Shown: piece after piece, positions 45,680 through 55,315 of the stretch
Position numbering within the stretch: the stretch's first letter is position 1
Layout: every line of letters starts with the position of its first letter
Origin: Endozoicomonas arenosclerae
Lineage (GTDB): Bacteria > Pseudomonadota > Gammaproteobacteria > Pseudomonadales > Endozoicomonadaceae
Length of the DNA: 64,000 nucleotides
Reading direction: 5' to 3'
Assembly (NCBI RefSeq): GCF_001562015.1
Contig: NZ_LASA01000056.1
Span: 1-64,000, forward strand
Made by a program: the position numbers and the translations under genes
The notes under the pieces: generated by a model
What the model saw: only the letters and a program-made list of their open reading frames with translations
Database searches by the model: none
Told to the model about the DNA's origin: nothing

Positions 45680-46246
45680 ATGAGCGAGAAACTGCACTCT
45701 AACAATGAGCTTGAAGCCGCCAGAAGTCTGATCCAGGGGGCAGGTTTACCTATGCCTCCCATTCCCAAAACCATTTCAGAGAAACTGTTCAGACCGGGAG
45801 ATACCCGCTACTTCACTTCCAGAGAAAATACGCCGGGCCCCTGGAGTCTGGGCTGGTTTCTTGAAGAGGTAGAATTCGGGAATCCACAGAACTATGTCAT
45901 GGTCGGCATAGACGGTCATGGGCAGGAGTCGGCTGCCACACACTTTTATCTGGTTGAAGAAGATATTGCGTTCTTTCACCAGAGCCAGCTTGTCAGCTCA
46001 ACCAACCCGGAACTGGAAGAAGATCTTTCAGACCAGTACCAACTGATGGCAGTTATGGCCGTTGCAATGGCTCAAGCCAAGGAAAAAGAACAGATACCCG
46101 CAGACAGCCGCCTGATCATTGTTCGACCGACTTATCGACAACCATTCTGGGGGATACAGCCCACCCCGGGGCACCCTATTGACTGGAAAGATGCTGAAGA
46201 TGCATTGCTCGACGCCAGCAGCTGGCTGGCCAAAAGAATGCACTGA
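45680..46246 (+). CDS. Hypothetical partner of the kinase-like effector
   Basis: 188 residues, not recognised. Acidic, without signal peptide or membrane span; beta strands around NYVMVGIDGHGQESAATHFYLV and a helix YQLMAVMAVAMAQAKEKE in the middle. Only 11 bp separate it from the kinase-like gene, with GGGAACGC before the ATG, so the two are almost certainly co-expressed. A small acidic protein right behind an effector gene could be a secretion chaperone or a regulator; neither can be shown from sequence. Confidence 0.7.
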   Translation: MSEKLHSNNELEAARSLIQGAGLPMPPIPKTISEKLFRPGDTRYFTSRENTPGPWSLGWFLEEVEFGNPQNYVMVGIDGHGQESAATHFYLVEEDIAFFHQSQLVSSTNPELEEDLSDQYQLMAVMAVAMAQAKEKEQIPADSRLIIVRPTYRQPFWGIQPTPGHPIDWKDAEDALLDASSWLAKRMH

Positions 46247-46281
46247 TCGGGCTGGGCTTGTCTCAGGAATACACTGGTTGC

Positions 46282-46593
46282 TTATGCAGGAGGCATAGGG
46301 AACGGTTTAACGTTACTGCCCTTTGCTTCAGAGACTTTGGCAGCCCCTTCTTTTTCAACTTCATCAATGCGAATAATAGACGACAAAGGAATGTAACTGC
46401 GCTTCACACCTTCGAAGGTGCTTTTCAGTTTTTCTTCACTGGGATCAACCAGCAACTGACTGCGTTCTCCAAAAGCGAACTCTTCTACCTCAATAAATCC
46501 CCAGAGTTCACTCTGGAAGATTTGTCGTGCATAAACTTCAAAGACTTCTGATTCATTCTGAAAAATAACGCGAAAAACCTGGGATTTCGACAT
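46282..46593 (-). CDS. DUF1820 family protein
   Basis: 103 residues from the ATG at 46593; a longer frame to 46656 adds a poorly fitting N-terminus. MSKSQVFRVIFQNESEVFEVYARQIFQSELWGFIEVEEFAFGE in pieces is typical of this short conserved gammaproteobacterial family of unknown function, as is the C-terminal RSYIPLSSIIRIDEVEKEG. It has no signal peptide. Monocistronic here. Confidence 0.85.
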   Translation of the reverse strand: MSKSQVFRVIFQNESEVFEVYARQIFQSELWGFIEVEEFAFGERSQLLVDPSEEKLKSTFEGVKRSYIPLSSIIRIDEVEKEGAAKVSEAKGSNVKPFPMPPA

Positions 46594-46848
46594 TGACTCC
46601 AAACACCTGTGACGCCGTGATTCGGTCGGACGTATAAAATAAAAGGCGGCTAGCATATCACAGTCTGAAACTTCATGAGCTAATGAAAAACGAGGCCAGA
46701 CCCGCGATAAGCCACAACAGACTCAGACTGATTCCGACACCCAACATCGGACTTTGACAGAAAGGCCAACCTTATCTAATAACAGTGTGTCCCCCATTTT
46801 CCTTTCCGCACTTTGCACTCTAGTTCCCAATAAGCTTCCAGGCTCGTC

Positions 46849-48024
46849 ATGAATACACGTCTCCCGCTGATTATTGCTCTGACCGTTTTCTTTTTCATTC
46901 CTCATGCCTTTGCTACGGATCAATGCTCCGATATATCCGGACTTGGTCTGGAAGCAAGAGAGCAACGATTCACGGTTATGAAAGAGAGCTTTATAGGTGC
47001 TATGAAACCTTCAGAACACCTGGATCAGATTCAAGCACTGAGTAGAGATCCAGACTTACTGGATGAAGCAGGCGACCTTACACTGCAGACCTTTCCCGAC
47101 ATTATCAGAAAGCAGTATCCCTCTGTACCCAAAGAGGTTCTGGATAAATTCTCTGAAAGGATTGAAGAACTCGACAGGGTGGCGGACTGCTATCACCATG
47201 GCAAGCGCAATAAAGATGCACTGATGAAGTTGCGTTATCGCAAGGTCAAAGCCACTGACAGCCCTTATATCGGTTTTTTGCTGCCCAAGAGAAAGGATCA
47301 GCCAAGACAAGCCAAGGTCGCCAGTGCTGCAACATGCTACGACAGACAGTGTGACTTCACCGTCAAAAATGTTGATGACCTGGACAAGGATATTATTCTG
47401 CTGGTCCAGAGACCGGCCCGATTGAGCACTTCGGTCATGTATTCAAAGCCACTGACCGATCCTAAAGCAACAGCCACCAAGCCTTTGCCTGAGCGAGCCT
47501 ATCTACTGGAACTGGATCTGCAGAAAGTGGGAGAGTATTTCAGCAAGCCTGAAATCTACATGCAGCTCTCCTACTACAACGGTGATCAGCTGGTACGCCA
47601 GGACACCATTCAAATTCCCTGGGCGAAAGAAAAAGGCATCAATAAAGGCAAGACTGAGCTGATCATCTGGCTGAATGCTGATTCTGTTCAGCTCACCCTG
47701 ATGGAGAATGATTGGGAGATCCCTTTTCGGCTGATTGGCAAAATCCTCAGCAAGGCGGTTGAAATCGGGATGCAACTGGCCAGTGCCAGTCATCCTGAGA
47801 TAGGCCACATCCAGAATGCTCTTGACACTCTCAGTAACCGTTCATCATCGGAAGCCCCGGATTTCTATGATGCTCTGGACCGCATGAATGCTGATGACCT
47901 GCTGGATACTGTTCGTCTTCAAAGGACAAACCAAGGTACTTACATGCCTATGAAAAAAGGGGTTGTAAAAATGACACTCAAGCACGACTACACCCCCAAA
48001 ACAAGAATGAGGAACGAACTATAA
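46849..48024 (+). CDS. Hypothetical secreted protein (391 aa)
   Basis: Signal peptide LIIALTVFFFIPHAFA with cleavage before TDQCSD. The mature protein is soluble, with an N-terminal helical part, Cys residues at DQCSD, DCYHHG and TCYDRQCDF, and a beta-rich middle (ILLVQRPARLSTSVMYSK, EIYMQLSYYNGDQLVRQDTI) suggestive of an Ig-like or jelly-roll domain. No known family. It follows a 255-bp gap and stands alone. Periplasmic or exported; function unknown. Confidence 0.65.
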   Translation: MNTRLPLIIALTVFFFIPHAFATDQCSDISGLGLEAREQRFTVMKESFIGAMKPSEHLDQIQALSRDPDLLDEAGDLTLQTFPDIIRKQYPSVPKEVLDKFSERIEELDRVADCYHHGKRNKDALMKLRYRKVKATDSPYIGFLLPKRKDQPRQAKVASAATCYDRQCDFTVKNVDDLDKDIILLVQRPARLSTSVMYSKPLTDPKATATKPLPERAYLLELDLQKVGEYFSKPEIYMQLSYYNGDQLVRQDTIQIPWAKEKGINKGKTELIIWLNADSVQLTLMENDWEIPFRLIGKILSKAVEIGMQLASASHPEIGHIQNALDTLSNRSSSEAPDFYDALDRMNADDLLDTVRLQRTNQGTYMPMKKGVVKMTLKHDYTPKTRMRNEL

Positions 48025-48235
48025 GGCGATGGTACTCACGTAATCACTGCATAATGGGTTAGAAATATTGCTCACTACCTTCCGGTGATCACTGCCGTTA
48101 TAATGGCGACCTTTTCACCAGCCAGATCAGTTGTCACTGGTTTTGCTATTCTGAGTCCTCTGAAGCTGAAGAACTTCAGTTTCAAGGCCTCAGACCCGTT
48201 AAACAGCAGACAGGAATCCGGTTTTGGCGTCTGAA

Positions 48236-49627
48236 ATGACCAAGACAGACTTGAGCCCAGAAAGCGAAAGCATGAGCGCAACAAAAAAGCTTTATATCAA
48301 GACCCACGGTTGCCAGATGAACGAGTACGATTCAGCTCGAATGGCTGACCTGCTCGGAGAAACCCATACCCTGGAGTTGACAGACAATCCGGAAGAAGCC
48401 GATGTTGTGCTGGTGAACACCTGTTCTGTACGGGAAAAAGCCCAGGAAAAGCTGTTCCATCAGCTGGGTCGCTGGAAAAAACTCAAAGAAGCCAATCCAG
48501 ACCTCGTGATTGGTGTTGGCGGCTGCGTAGCCAGCCAGGAAGGGGAAGCCATCCGCAAACGGGCTCCTCAGGTCGACGTGGTATTTGGACCACAAACCCT
48601 GCACCGTTTGCCGGAAATGATCGACGCGACCCAAAGCAATCATATTCCTGTAGTGGACGTTACCTTCCCGGAAATCGAGAAGTTTGACCGTCTGCCCGAG
48701 CCTTCTGTAGAAGGTCCTACGGCCTTTGTTTCTATCATGGAAGGCTGCAGCAAATACTGCACATTCTGTATTGTTCCCTACACCCGTGGTGAAGAGGTCA
48801 GCCGTCCAATGGATGACGTTATTGCCGAGTGTGTGGGTCTGGCAGAAAAAGGTGTTCGTGAAATCAACCTGCTGGGACAGAACGTCAACGCCTTCCAGGG
48901 TGAGAAGGACGATGGTACTCATTGCGATCTGGCAGAACTGATTACCATTGTTGCCGCTATTGATGGCATTGACCGGATTCGCTTCACCACATCACATCCC
49001 AAAGAGTTCTCCCAGAGCCTTATTGATGTGTATGCGGAGGTGCCCGAGCTGGTGAGCCACCTACACCTTCCGGTTCAAGCCGGTTCAGACCGCATTCTGT
49101 CCATGATGAAACGTAACCATGAAGTGGAAATGTATCGGGACAAGATTCGCCAGCTACGTGAGCATCGACCCAACCTGAGCCTGTCCTCAGACTTTATCGT
49201 GGGCTTCCCGGGTGAAACCGATGATGATTTTGAAGACACCATGAACCTGATCAACGAGATCGGTTTTGATGCTTCTTTCAGCTTCATCTACAGCAAGCGC
49301 CCGGGCACACCTGCATCCGACATGCCGGATGATGTTCCGGAATCCACGAAAAAGCAGCGTCTGAAAATTTTGCAGGATCGCATTAATCAGCAATCCATGC
49401 AGATCAGCCGTCGTCTGGTAGGCACTACCCAGAAGATTCTGGTAACAGGCTACTCCAAAAAAGATCCGGGTGAACTGAGTGGCCGTACTGAGTGTAACCG
49501 TGTGGTTAACTTCAAGTGCGCAGAGCCTCGCCTGATTGGTCGTTTTGCCGACGTTGAGATTGTTGAAGCTTTCCCTCACAGCCTTCGCGGCACTCTGCTC
49601 GACTCTGAGCTTGGTCTGGTTGGCTAA
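48236..49627 (+). CDS. miaB: tRNA-2-methylthio-N6-dimethylallyladenosine synthase MiaB
   Basis: 463 residues from the ATG at 48236 (a TTG at 48224 and an ATG at 48272 are alternatives). The N-terminal UPF0004 domain carries three cluster Cys residues in [19 protein letters not shown] and GGCVASQEG. The radical-SAM motif is CSKYCTFC in the context [17 protein letters not shown]. The C-terminal TRAM domain ends in [15 protein letters not shown]. It methylthiolates i6A37 of tRNAs reading UNN codons. In many gammaproteobacteria miaB heads the ybeZ-ybeY-corC-lnt run; here it is separated from ybeZ by the lipase and dapB genes. Confidence 0.97.
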   Translation: MTKTDLSPESESMSATKKLYIKTHGCQMNEYDSARMADLLGETHTLELTDNPEEADVVLVNTCSVREKAQEKLFHQLGRWKKLKEANPDLVIGVGGCVASQEGEAIRKRAPQVDVVFGPQTLHRLPEMIDATQSNHIPVVDVTFPEIEKFDRLPEPSVEGPTAFVSIMEGCSKYCTFCIVPYTRGEEVSRPMDDVIAECVGLAEKGVREINLLGQNVNAFQGEKDDGTHCDLAELITIVAAIDGIDRIRFTTSHPKEFSQSLIDVYAEVPELVSHLHLPVQAGSDRILSMMKRNHEVEMYRDKIRQLREHRPNLSLSSDFIVGFPGETDDDFEDTMNLINEIGFDASFSFIYSKRPGTPASDMPDDVPESTKKQRLKILQDRINQQSMQISRRLVGTTQKILVTGYSKKDPGELSGRTECNRVVNFKCAEPRLIGRFADVEIVEAFPHSLRGTLLDSELGLVG

Positions 49628-49644
49628 CCTCAAGACCTGAAAAG

Positions 49645-49669
49645 TGCCTGGCCTCAATGAGGCCAGGCA
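49645..49669. terminator. Bidirectional hairpin between miaB and lipase gene
   Basis: A 12-bp perfect stem TGCCTGGCCTCA / TGAGGCCAGGCA around a single base, positioned 18 bp after miaB and 12 bp from the end of the convergent lipase gene. No T-run on either side. Confidence 0.65.
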
Positions 49670-49680
49670 ACGACTACCGC

Positions 49681-51246
49681 CTACAAACCCGCAGAAACTG
49701 TACAGGATTTATGGGCCGCACTGTCCTTGTACCCAAACAGTTCCTCAATCGCCTTGTGATAGCCAAGGAACATGTCATGTTGCTTCAACGGGTTTGAGCT
49801 GCTGTATTGATGCTGCTGATCATCACAGACGTGTTTGAAGCCATAGGACTTGGGAATGCCGGTAATAGGATCGCCTTTAACCGTGACTCTCAGGGTTTTA
49901 TTGCACCCTACGGTGGCCTGATACATCTCTTTGAAGGGATTATTCCCCACTAGTGGGCTGGCAAAGGTTATCACGGCATCCGGAGTGCGCCCCCACTCAT
50001 GGAAAAAAGTCGCCGCAATCGTGGCCACTGCAGCACCGAGACTGTGTCCAACCAGAAGAACTGTATAATCTTCAGGGATGGCCATTAGCTGTCCTTTCAG
50101 ATCACTGGACAGATTATTGAAGCGTCTCCAGAAACCACTATGAAGCCAGACTGAGCGATCATTGATGGTAATGGCGTGAGGCGTGAAATCAATGTTTCCG
50201 AACCAATCCTTGAGATTGGTGAAACGGGTGCCACGAAAAGCAAAAACCGCAACTTTTTCGGTATCATGGGTCAGCAGAATATAAGCCTGATCATTCTCGT
50301 AGCTGTAACCTCTCCAGCCCTGCATATCACAGGCATGGTCATCAAAAACACTCTCATAGGAATGAAAAAGCAGCGGCTTGCCTACACCATTGGGCTTGGT
50401 TTCTTTCCCATATATCCTGCCCTCACTATGGCAGGTCGCTCCGGTATCGGTATAACCCTCTCTGCAATGTTCATAACAGACAGGTCCTGCTCCTGAATAT
50501 CCATGCTTACAACCGGGATAACAAAGCAATCCACTTTTCTCCAGCCCATTCCTGCATTGGCTGGTCAATGTTCTGCCTGCGCCTCTGCCATGAGTCTTTT
50601 TGAAGAAGAAACTCAGAAAGCCTTTCTTGCGGTAACAAGTCGCACCATGATCGTGATGGGTATCCGGACAACTCTGCCAGCACACAGGGCCCACGCCATA
50701 ATATCCTTCCTTGCATGACGGGTAACACAGCAAACCATGACGCTCTTCATTTTCACGACAGCCAAATGGCTCTCCTGCTCCCCTGCCATAACTCTTCTTG
50801 GCATAGACCTTGGTATCCTTACGACACAATGCACCATCATCTTTGTAACCCGGCCTGCACTTCTTCCAGCAAACCGGTCCTACCAGCTTGTAATCGTCCG
50901 GACAAGATTCATAACAAAGCGCTGCATTTTTCTTCAGACCATGGGCACAACGACCAGGAAAGCTGACCCGGGTAGAACTCCAGTTTTCCTGAATTCTGCC
51001 TTCTCTCAAGTAACTCCCCTCCTCACTGTCAATATTTAACGGTTGGTAGGATGCAACTGAAGCCGCTCGAGCTAACCATACATAGTCTTCTATCTGGATA
51101 TCTCTGGCATCAACAGATTCAAAATTAAATAAGGACAACACAGCCAATATGAAAGTCCATTTGCAACTCTTAACCATGCTGACAGCGGCAGTCGCATAGT
51201 CTGAGGCAACCTGTATGACTGGCACAGGGAAGAAACTCGAAAGCAT
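49681..51246 (-). CDS. Class 3 lipase with three Cys-rich modules
   Basis: 521 residues from the ATG at 51246, chosen because TAAGGTG lies eight bases before it; ATGs at 51276 and 51177 are alternatives. A hydrophobic secretion signal (WTFILAVLSLFNF) is followed by three repeated Cys-rich modules of about 45 residues (near 98-143, 162-208 and 229-274), each of the form C-x4-5-G-LLCYP-x-C-x3-Y-x-GVGPVCW-x2-C-x6-D-x-GA-x-C. The alpha/beta-hydrolase domain shows VAVFAFRGT, nucleophile GHSLGAA (Ser near 402), KGDPIT and a C-terminal HDMFLGYH. Lipase class 3 members cleave glycerolipids. The modules recall protist and animal extracellular repeats and may bind a surface; that is inference. Confidence 0.85.
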   Translation of the reverse strand: MLSSFFPVPVIQVASDYATAAVSMVKSCKWTFILAVLSLFNFESVDARDIQIEDYVWLARAASVASYQPLNIDSEEGSYLREGRIQENWSSTRVSFPGRCAHGLKKNAALCYESCPDDYKLVGPVCWKKCRPGYKDDGALCRKDTKVYAKKSYGRGAGEPFGCRENEERHGLLCYPSCKEGYYGVGPVCWQSCPDTHHDHGATCYRKKGFLSFFFKKTHGRGAGRTLTSQCRNGLEKSGLLCYPGCKHGYSGAGPVCYEHCREGYTDTGATCHSEGRIYGKETKPNGVGKPLLFHSYESVFDDHACDMQGWRGYSYENDQAYILLTHDTEKVAVFAFRGTRFTNLKDWFGNIDFTPHAITINDRSVWLHSGFWRRFNNLSSDLKGQLMAIPEDYTVLLVGHSLGAAVATIAATFFHEWGRTPDAVITFASPLVGNNPFKEMYQATVGCNKTLRVTVKGDPITGIPKSYGFKHVCDDQQHQYSSSNPLKQHDMFLGYHKAIEELFGYKDSAAHKSCTVSAGL

Positions 51247-51747
51247 AAGAGACACCTTAACCAGAAGCCTGCCCATCAATGGTCAACAACCCATAGGGTT
51301 AACAGCAAACTTCAGTTCAGCAAACAGTGGTTCAGGATAGATACGGTAAAGACTAATAAATCAGACAACGGCCAATTGAGTTGACCTTGCTGACTCAAAA
51401 ATAGCAAAAATAAGAAAAGCTTAAAGAAATTATTAATACTTTGTCGCTTAATATAAATTAAACAAAAGACTCATATTGAATGCATATCGATGAAAAAAAC
51501 ATTCGTTTAAGAAAACTCAAAGAACCAGCCTCTCCCTTTAAATTAGTACTTTATTGCCAGTCAAAAAGCCTGACTTCCTACCTTCCACTCCGATGAGCTC
51601 TATATGTCACCCATTGACAGCTCATGCTGATCCGTTACAGTGTCCTCAATCAAAAAACATGCCACCACCACCCTGCCAGACTCGCTCAACAGCAAGAAGG
51701 TCCGTTGGGCGGCATTTCCATAGAATCAAATAATCACGGAGCAAACC
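51247..51747. other. Intergenic region without a recognised gene
   Basis: About 500 bp between the divergent lipase and dapB genes. The part 51355-51545 is AT-rich (runs such as AAAAATAGCAAAAATAAGAAAA) and would suit promoters for both genes; no -10/-35 pair is clear enough to call. No protein-like frame. A GGAG ribosome site lies just before the dapB start. Confidence 0.4.
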
Positions 51748-52485
51748 ATGTCAGTTTTGAGAGTCGCTGTGAACGGAGCCAAGGGCAAGATGGGGCAAAC
51801 AGTGGTTGAGTTTGTTCAGAAGCACAGCCGCCTTGAGCTGGCAGCTGCAATAGACCTGGGCGACGATCTGGCCGCAGAAGTGAAAAACAACTCTGCAGAT
51901 ATCGTGGTCGACTTTACTCGTCCTGAAATCCGCATGGAGACCGTTAAGAACACGCTTTTCTCTGGAGCTTCCGCTGTAGTCGGCACGACCGGTTTTACAC
52001 CTGAAGACCTGGAAACCATTCAGGGCTGGGTTAAGGAAACCGGCAAAGGCTGCTTTATTGCCCCCAATTTCATTGTCGGCAATGTCCTGATGCAACAGTT
52101 TGCCAAGCAAGCTGCCCGCTATTATGAATACGCAGAGATCATCGAATATCATCACGAACAGAAAGTCGACTTCCCTTCCGGTACAGCAGTAAAAACCGCT
52201 GAGCTGATGAGTGAAGAGCGTGAAAAGTTCAATGTAGGAACCAACGATCAGGTGGCCAACATTGAAGGCTCCAGGGGCGGTGACTACAAGGGCATTAAGC
52301 TTCACGCTGTACGCATGCCTGGCTTTGTGGCTTCACAGGAAGTGATTCTCGGTGACAGTGGCCAGTATATGACTATTCGTCACGACTCCATCGAACGCAC
52401 CAGTTATATGCCCGGTATTCTCATGGCCAGTGAATACATTCACGGTAAGGCAGAACTGGTTTATGGTCTGGAACACATCCTGTAA
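51748..52485 (+). CDS. dapB: 4-hydroxy-tetrahydrodipicolinate reductase DapB
   Basis: 245 residues, slightly shorter than the E. coli enzyme. N-terminal dinucleotide site VAVNGAKGKMGQTV; catalytic loop EYHHEQKVDFPSGTAVKTAE near residues 132-151 with the His pair and Lys; C-terminal SQEVILGDSGQYMTIRHDS. It reduces the cyclic intermediate of lysine and meso-diaminopimelate biosynthesis with NAD(P)H. The usual dnaJ upstream and carA downstream are absent, so the gene stands alone. Confidence 0.95.
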   Translation: MSVLRVAVNGAKGKMGQTVVEFVQKHSRLELAAAIDLGDDLAAEVKNNSADIVVDFTRPEIRMETVKNTLFSGASAVVGTTGFTPEDLETIQGWVKETGKGCFIAPNFIVGNVLMQQFAKQAARYYEYAEIIEYHHEQKVDFPSGTAVKTAELMSEEREKFNVGTNDQVANIEGSRGGDYKGIKLHAVRMPGFVASQEVILGDSGQYMTIRHDSIERTSYMPGILMASEYIHGKAELVYGLEHIL

Positions 52486-52571
52486 CGGAAGCAATGTTTG
52501 CTTAAACAGATGACATTGTGAAAACCTTCGGTAAAATCAGGCATTAAACAGTCAGACTCAACGCGTTTTTA

Positions 52572-52606
52572 TGGCTTCAGGCTCACGCAATTATGACCTG
52601 AAGCCA
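52572..52606 (+). terminator. Hairpin after dapB
   Basis: A 10-bp stem TGGCTTCAGG / CCTGAAGCCA with a 15-base loop, 86 bp behind dapB and about 75 bp before ybeZ. No T-run follows; it might instead belong to the ybeZ leader. Confidence 0.45.
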
Positions 52607-52679
52607 AGAAAATGCTGCAAGAATCGGGCTGCAGTGTATGCTTAACATTATGTATCGCAGTAAGAGCTGAATTCCCGAC

Positions 52680-53708
52680 TTGAACACCCAGATCCAAGCA
52701 CCACAGACAAAAAATGCTGGCAAAACCTGCCAGTTTCTCCTGGAACCGGACGATCCCCGTCGCTTCGCAGAGCTATGCGGACAATTCAACCAGCACCTCA
52801 AACAGATCGAACAGCGCCTTGGCGTTGATATTCGTTATCGTGGCAATCAGTTCACGGTGAAAGGTGATGACAAGAATGCCCAGGCGGCGACCGAGATTCT
52901 TAAACGTCTGTACCGGGAAACGGGTAAGACGGACCACCTTACTGCTGAAACTGTTCACCTCTACCTGCAGGAGTCTGCGGTGGAATGGGTTCATGAACCC
53001 AAATCAGACAGTCTGATTACTCTGCGCACCCGCAAAGGTACTGTCACTCCACGGGGTGAAAACCAGCAGAATTATGTTCGCTCCATTCTGGCGCATGACA
53101 TAAATTTCGGGATTGGCCCTGCAGGTACCGGTAAAACCTATCTGGCAGTGGCTGCTGCAGTTCAGGCTCTGGAAGAAGAGGAAATCCGTCGCATCCTGCT
53201 GGTCAGACCTGCGGTGGAAGCAGGTGAGAAACTGGGCTTTCTGCCGGGTGACCTGTCACAGAAGATCGACCCTTATCTTCGCCCTCTCTACGATGCTCTG
53301 TACGAAATGCTGGGCTTTGAGAGAGTGGACAAACTGATTGAGAAGAATGTAATTGAGGTGGCACCACTGGCCTACATGCGTGGTAGAACCCTTAACAATT
53401 CATACATTATTCTCGACGAAGCCCAAAACACCACTCCGGAGCAGATGAAAATGTTCCTCACCCGTATCGGCTTTGGTTCTACAGCAGTGATCACAGGTGA
53501 CATTACCCAGGTTGACCTGCCACGGGGTACCCGCTCTGGACTGGCCCACGCTATTGATGTGCTCAAAGGCGTTGAAGGCATTGGCTCTACCTGGTTCAAT
53601 GCCAAAGACGTGGTTCGCCATCCGATTGTCCAGAGAATTGTTCAGGCTTACGATCGTTTCGATCAGACCAGCCAGAAAAACACCAAAGCCGTTTCAGGGG
53701 TTCAGTAA
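52680..53708 (+). CDS. ybeZ: PhoH-like ATPase YbeZ
   Basis: 342 residues. KH-like N-terminal part, then a PhoH ATPase domain: Walker [14 protein letters not shown] near 139-151, Walker [10 protein letters not shown] near 241-249, and [12 protein letters not shown]. Starts at a TTG (52680), the only candidate that gives normal length. YbeZ works with the endoribonuclease YbeY in rRNA maturation and ribosome quality control. The stop overlaps the ybeY ATG (TAATG), so translation is coupled. Confidence 0.95.
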   Translation: MNTQIQAPQTKNAGKTCQFLLEPDDPRRFAELCGQFNQHLKQIEQRLGVDIRYRGNQFTVKGDDKNAQAATEILKRLYRETGKTDHLTAETVHLYLQESAVEWVHEPKSDSLITLRTRKGTVTPRGENQQNYVRSILAHDINFGIGPAGTGKTYLAVAAAVQALEEEEIRRILLVRPAVEAGEKLGFLPGDLSQKIDPYLRPLYDALYEMLGFERVDKLIEKNVIEVAPLAYMRGRTLNNSYIILDEAQNTTPEQMKMFLTRIGFGSTAVITGDITQVDLPRGTRSGLAHAIDVLKGVEGIGSTWFNAKDVVRHPIVQRIVQAYDRFDQTSQKNTKAVSGVQ

Positions 53709-54181
53709 TGACTGCAGAAGTGCATGTCGATATTCAACTGGCCAGTGACAGCCCGGTACTTCCATCCGAAGATGATCTTCATAAATGGGCTGCTGCTGCC
53801 GTGGGCCAGCACCGCGATGAAGCAGAAATCAGTCTGCGCATTGTCGATATTGAAGAAGGTGCTGAGCTGAACCAGCAATGGCGGCAGAAAGAAGGGCCTA
53901 CCAACGTCCTGTCCTTTCCTTCCGATCTTCCCGAAGAACTGAACCTGCCATTGCTGGGCGATCTGGTGATCTGCGCTCCGGTGGTAGAGCGGGAAGCACA
54001 GGAACAGGACAAAGAACTTCAGGCACACTGGGCTCATATGATGGTTCATGGCACACTGCACCTGCTGGGTTATGACCATATTGAAGAAGATGAAGCCGAG
54101 GCCATGGAATCTCTGGAAACAAAGATTCTCCAGAACCTGGGCTTTCCCGATCCGTACCAGTCTGAAAAGAACGGATCATAA
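53708..54181 (+). CDS. ybeY: Endoribonuclease YbeY (16S rRNA maturation)
   Basis: 157 residues with the zinc motif [11 protein letters not shown] (three His, H-x3-H-x5-H) near residues 115-125 and the upstream NVLSFPSD segment. It acts in 3' end processing of 16S rRNA and in ribosome quality control. The start overlaps the ybeZ stop by one base; corC follows after 80 bp. Confidence 0.96.
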   Translation: MTAEVHVDIQLASDSPVLPSEDDLHKWAAAAVGQHRDEAEISLRIVDIEEGAELNQQWRQKEGPTNVLSFPSDLPEELNLPLLGDLVICAPVVEREAQEQDKELQAHWAHMMVHGTLHLLGYDHIEEDEAEAMESLETKILQNLGFPDPYQSEKNGS

Positions 54182-54261
54182 TTACAGGAGACGCTGGCCG
54201 AATCATGGTGATGTGGGTTCACCACCCATCCATGGGAAGGCCTTCACGGTAATATAAGGTA

Positions 54262-55101
54262 ATGAACGACGACACTGCGCCGGGCGACTCGCCCGCCCCA
54301 ACATGGAAAGAGAAGTTGGCGGCCCTGTTCAGCCAGGACCCTCAAAACCGGAGTGATTTGCTGACACTGCTCAACGATGCCGGACTCAGAGGCATTATTG
54401 ATCATGAAGCCCTCAGTATCATTGAAGGGGCTGTCCAGGTAGCTGATATGCAGGTGAGGGAAATCATGATTCCCCGCTCGCAGATGGTCTGTGTCGATGA
54501 AGACCAGGAGCCCAGAGACTTTCTGCCTAAAGTCATCGAATCGGCTCACTCCCGCTTTCCAGTCATCGGTGATACCAAAGACGAGATTATCGGTATTCTT
54601 CTGGCCAAGGACTTGCTGCCCCTGATTCTTCAGAACGGCAAGTTCAACATCAAGGATCACCTGCGTCCTGCCACGTTTATCCCTGAAAGCAAGCGTCTGA
54701 ACGTTCTGCTGAAAGAGTTCCGAACCAACCGCAATCACATGGCCATTGTCATCGATGAGTTTGGTGGTGTTGCCGGACTGGTCACCATTGAAGATGTACT
54801 GGAACAGATTGTCGGAGACATTGAAGACGAACACGATGTCGATGAAGACAGTTTCATCAAACCGGTTGAGGAACAGGCACGTACCTTTATTGTTAAAGCC
54901 CTGACTCCTATCGAAGACTTTAACGAGCACTTTGAATCGGCCTTCAGCGACGAAGAGTTCGACACCATCGGCGGTATTGTGCTTCAGGAATTCGGACACA
55001 TGCCTAAAAGGAATGAGTTCGTAGAGATCAACGGCTTCCGCTTTGATGTTCTGAATTCTGACGGCCGGCGTATCCGACTGTTGCGAGTCAGCTCTGTCTA
55101 G
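54262..55101 (+). CDS. corC: CorC/YbeX CBS-pair protein
   Basis: 279 residues: two CBS domains (MIPRSQMVCVDEDQEPRDFL near 70-90 and HLRPATFIPESKRLNVLLKE near 133-152, with the conserved VIDEFGGVAGLVTIEDVLEQIVGDIEDE in two parts near 161-190) and a C-terminal transporter-associated domain. Implicated in Mg2+/Co2+ homeostasis and linked to ribosome metabolism through its conserved position behind ybeY. In most relatives lnt follows at once; here a LysE-type gene intervenes. Confidence 0.94.
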   Translation: MNDDTAPGDSPAPTWKEKLAALFSQDPQNRSDLLTLLNDAGLRGIIDHEALSIIEGAVQVADMQVREIMIPRSQMVCVDEDQEPRDFLPKVIESAHSRFPVIGDTKDEIIGILLAKDLLPLILQNGKFNIKDHLRPATFIPESKRLNVLLKEFRTNRNHMAIVIDEFGGVAGLVTIEDVLEQIVGDIEDEHDVDEDSFIKPVEEQARTFIVKALTPIEDFNEHFESAFSDEEFDTIGGIVLQEFGHMPKRNEFVEINGFRFDVLNSDGRRIRLLRVSSV

Positions 55102-55315
55102 TTCAAACTCTCTCATCCGGGGACTGTCAGGCTGAGCTGTTAATGCACTCTGACACTCCCCCATCAGCATCTGTTTCTGAATGAATCAATGATCCGCTCA
55201 TAAACCGATGCTTTTTCTTTTAGAACCGCTACTTCAAACAAAAAAAGCAGGTGCCACAACCGGTACTCAATACCGTTGCCAGTCCTGATATGCAGTAATA
55301 GACAGTGAGAACGAA

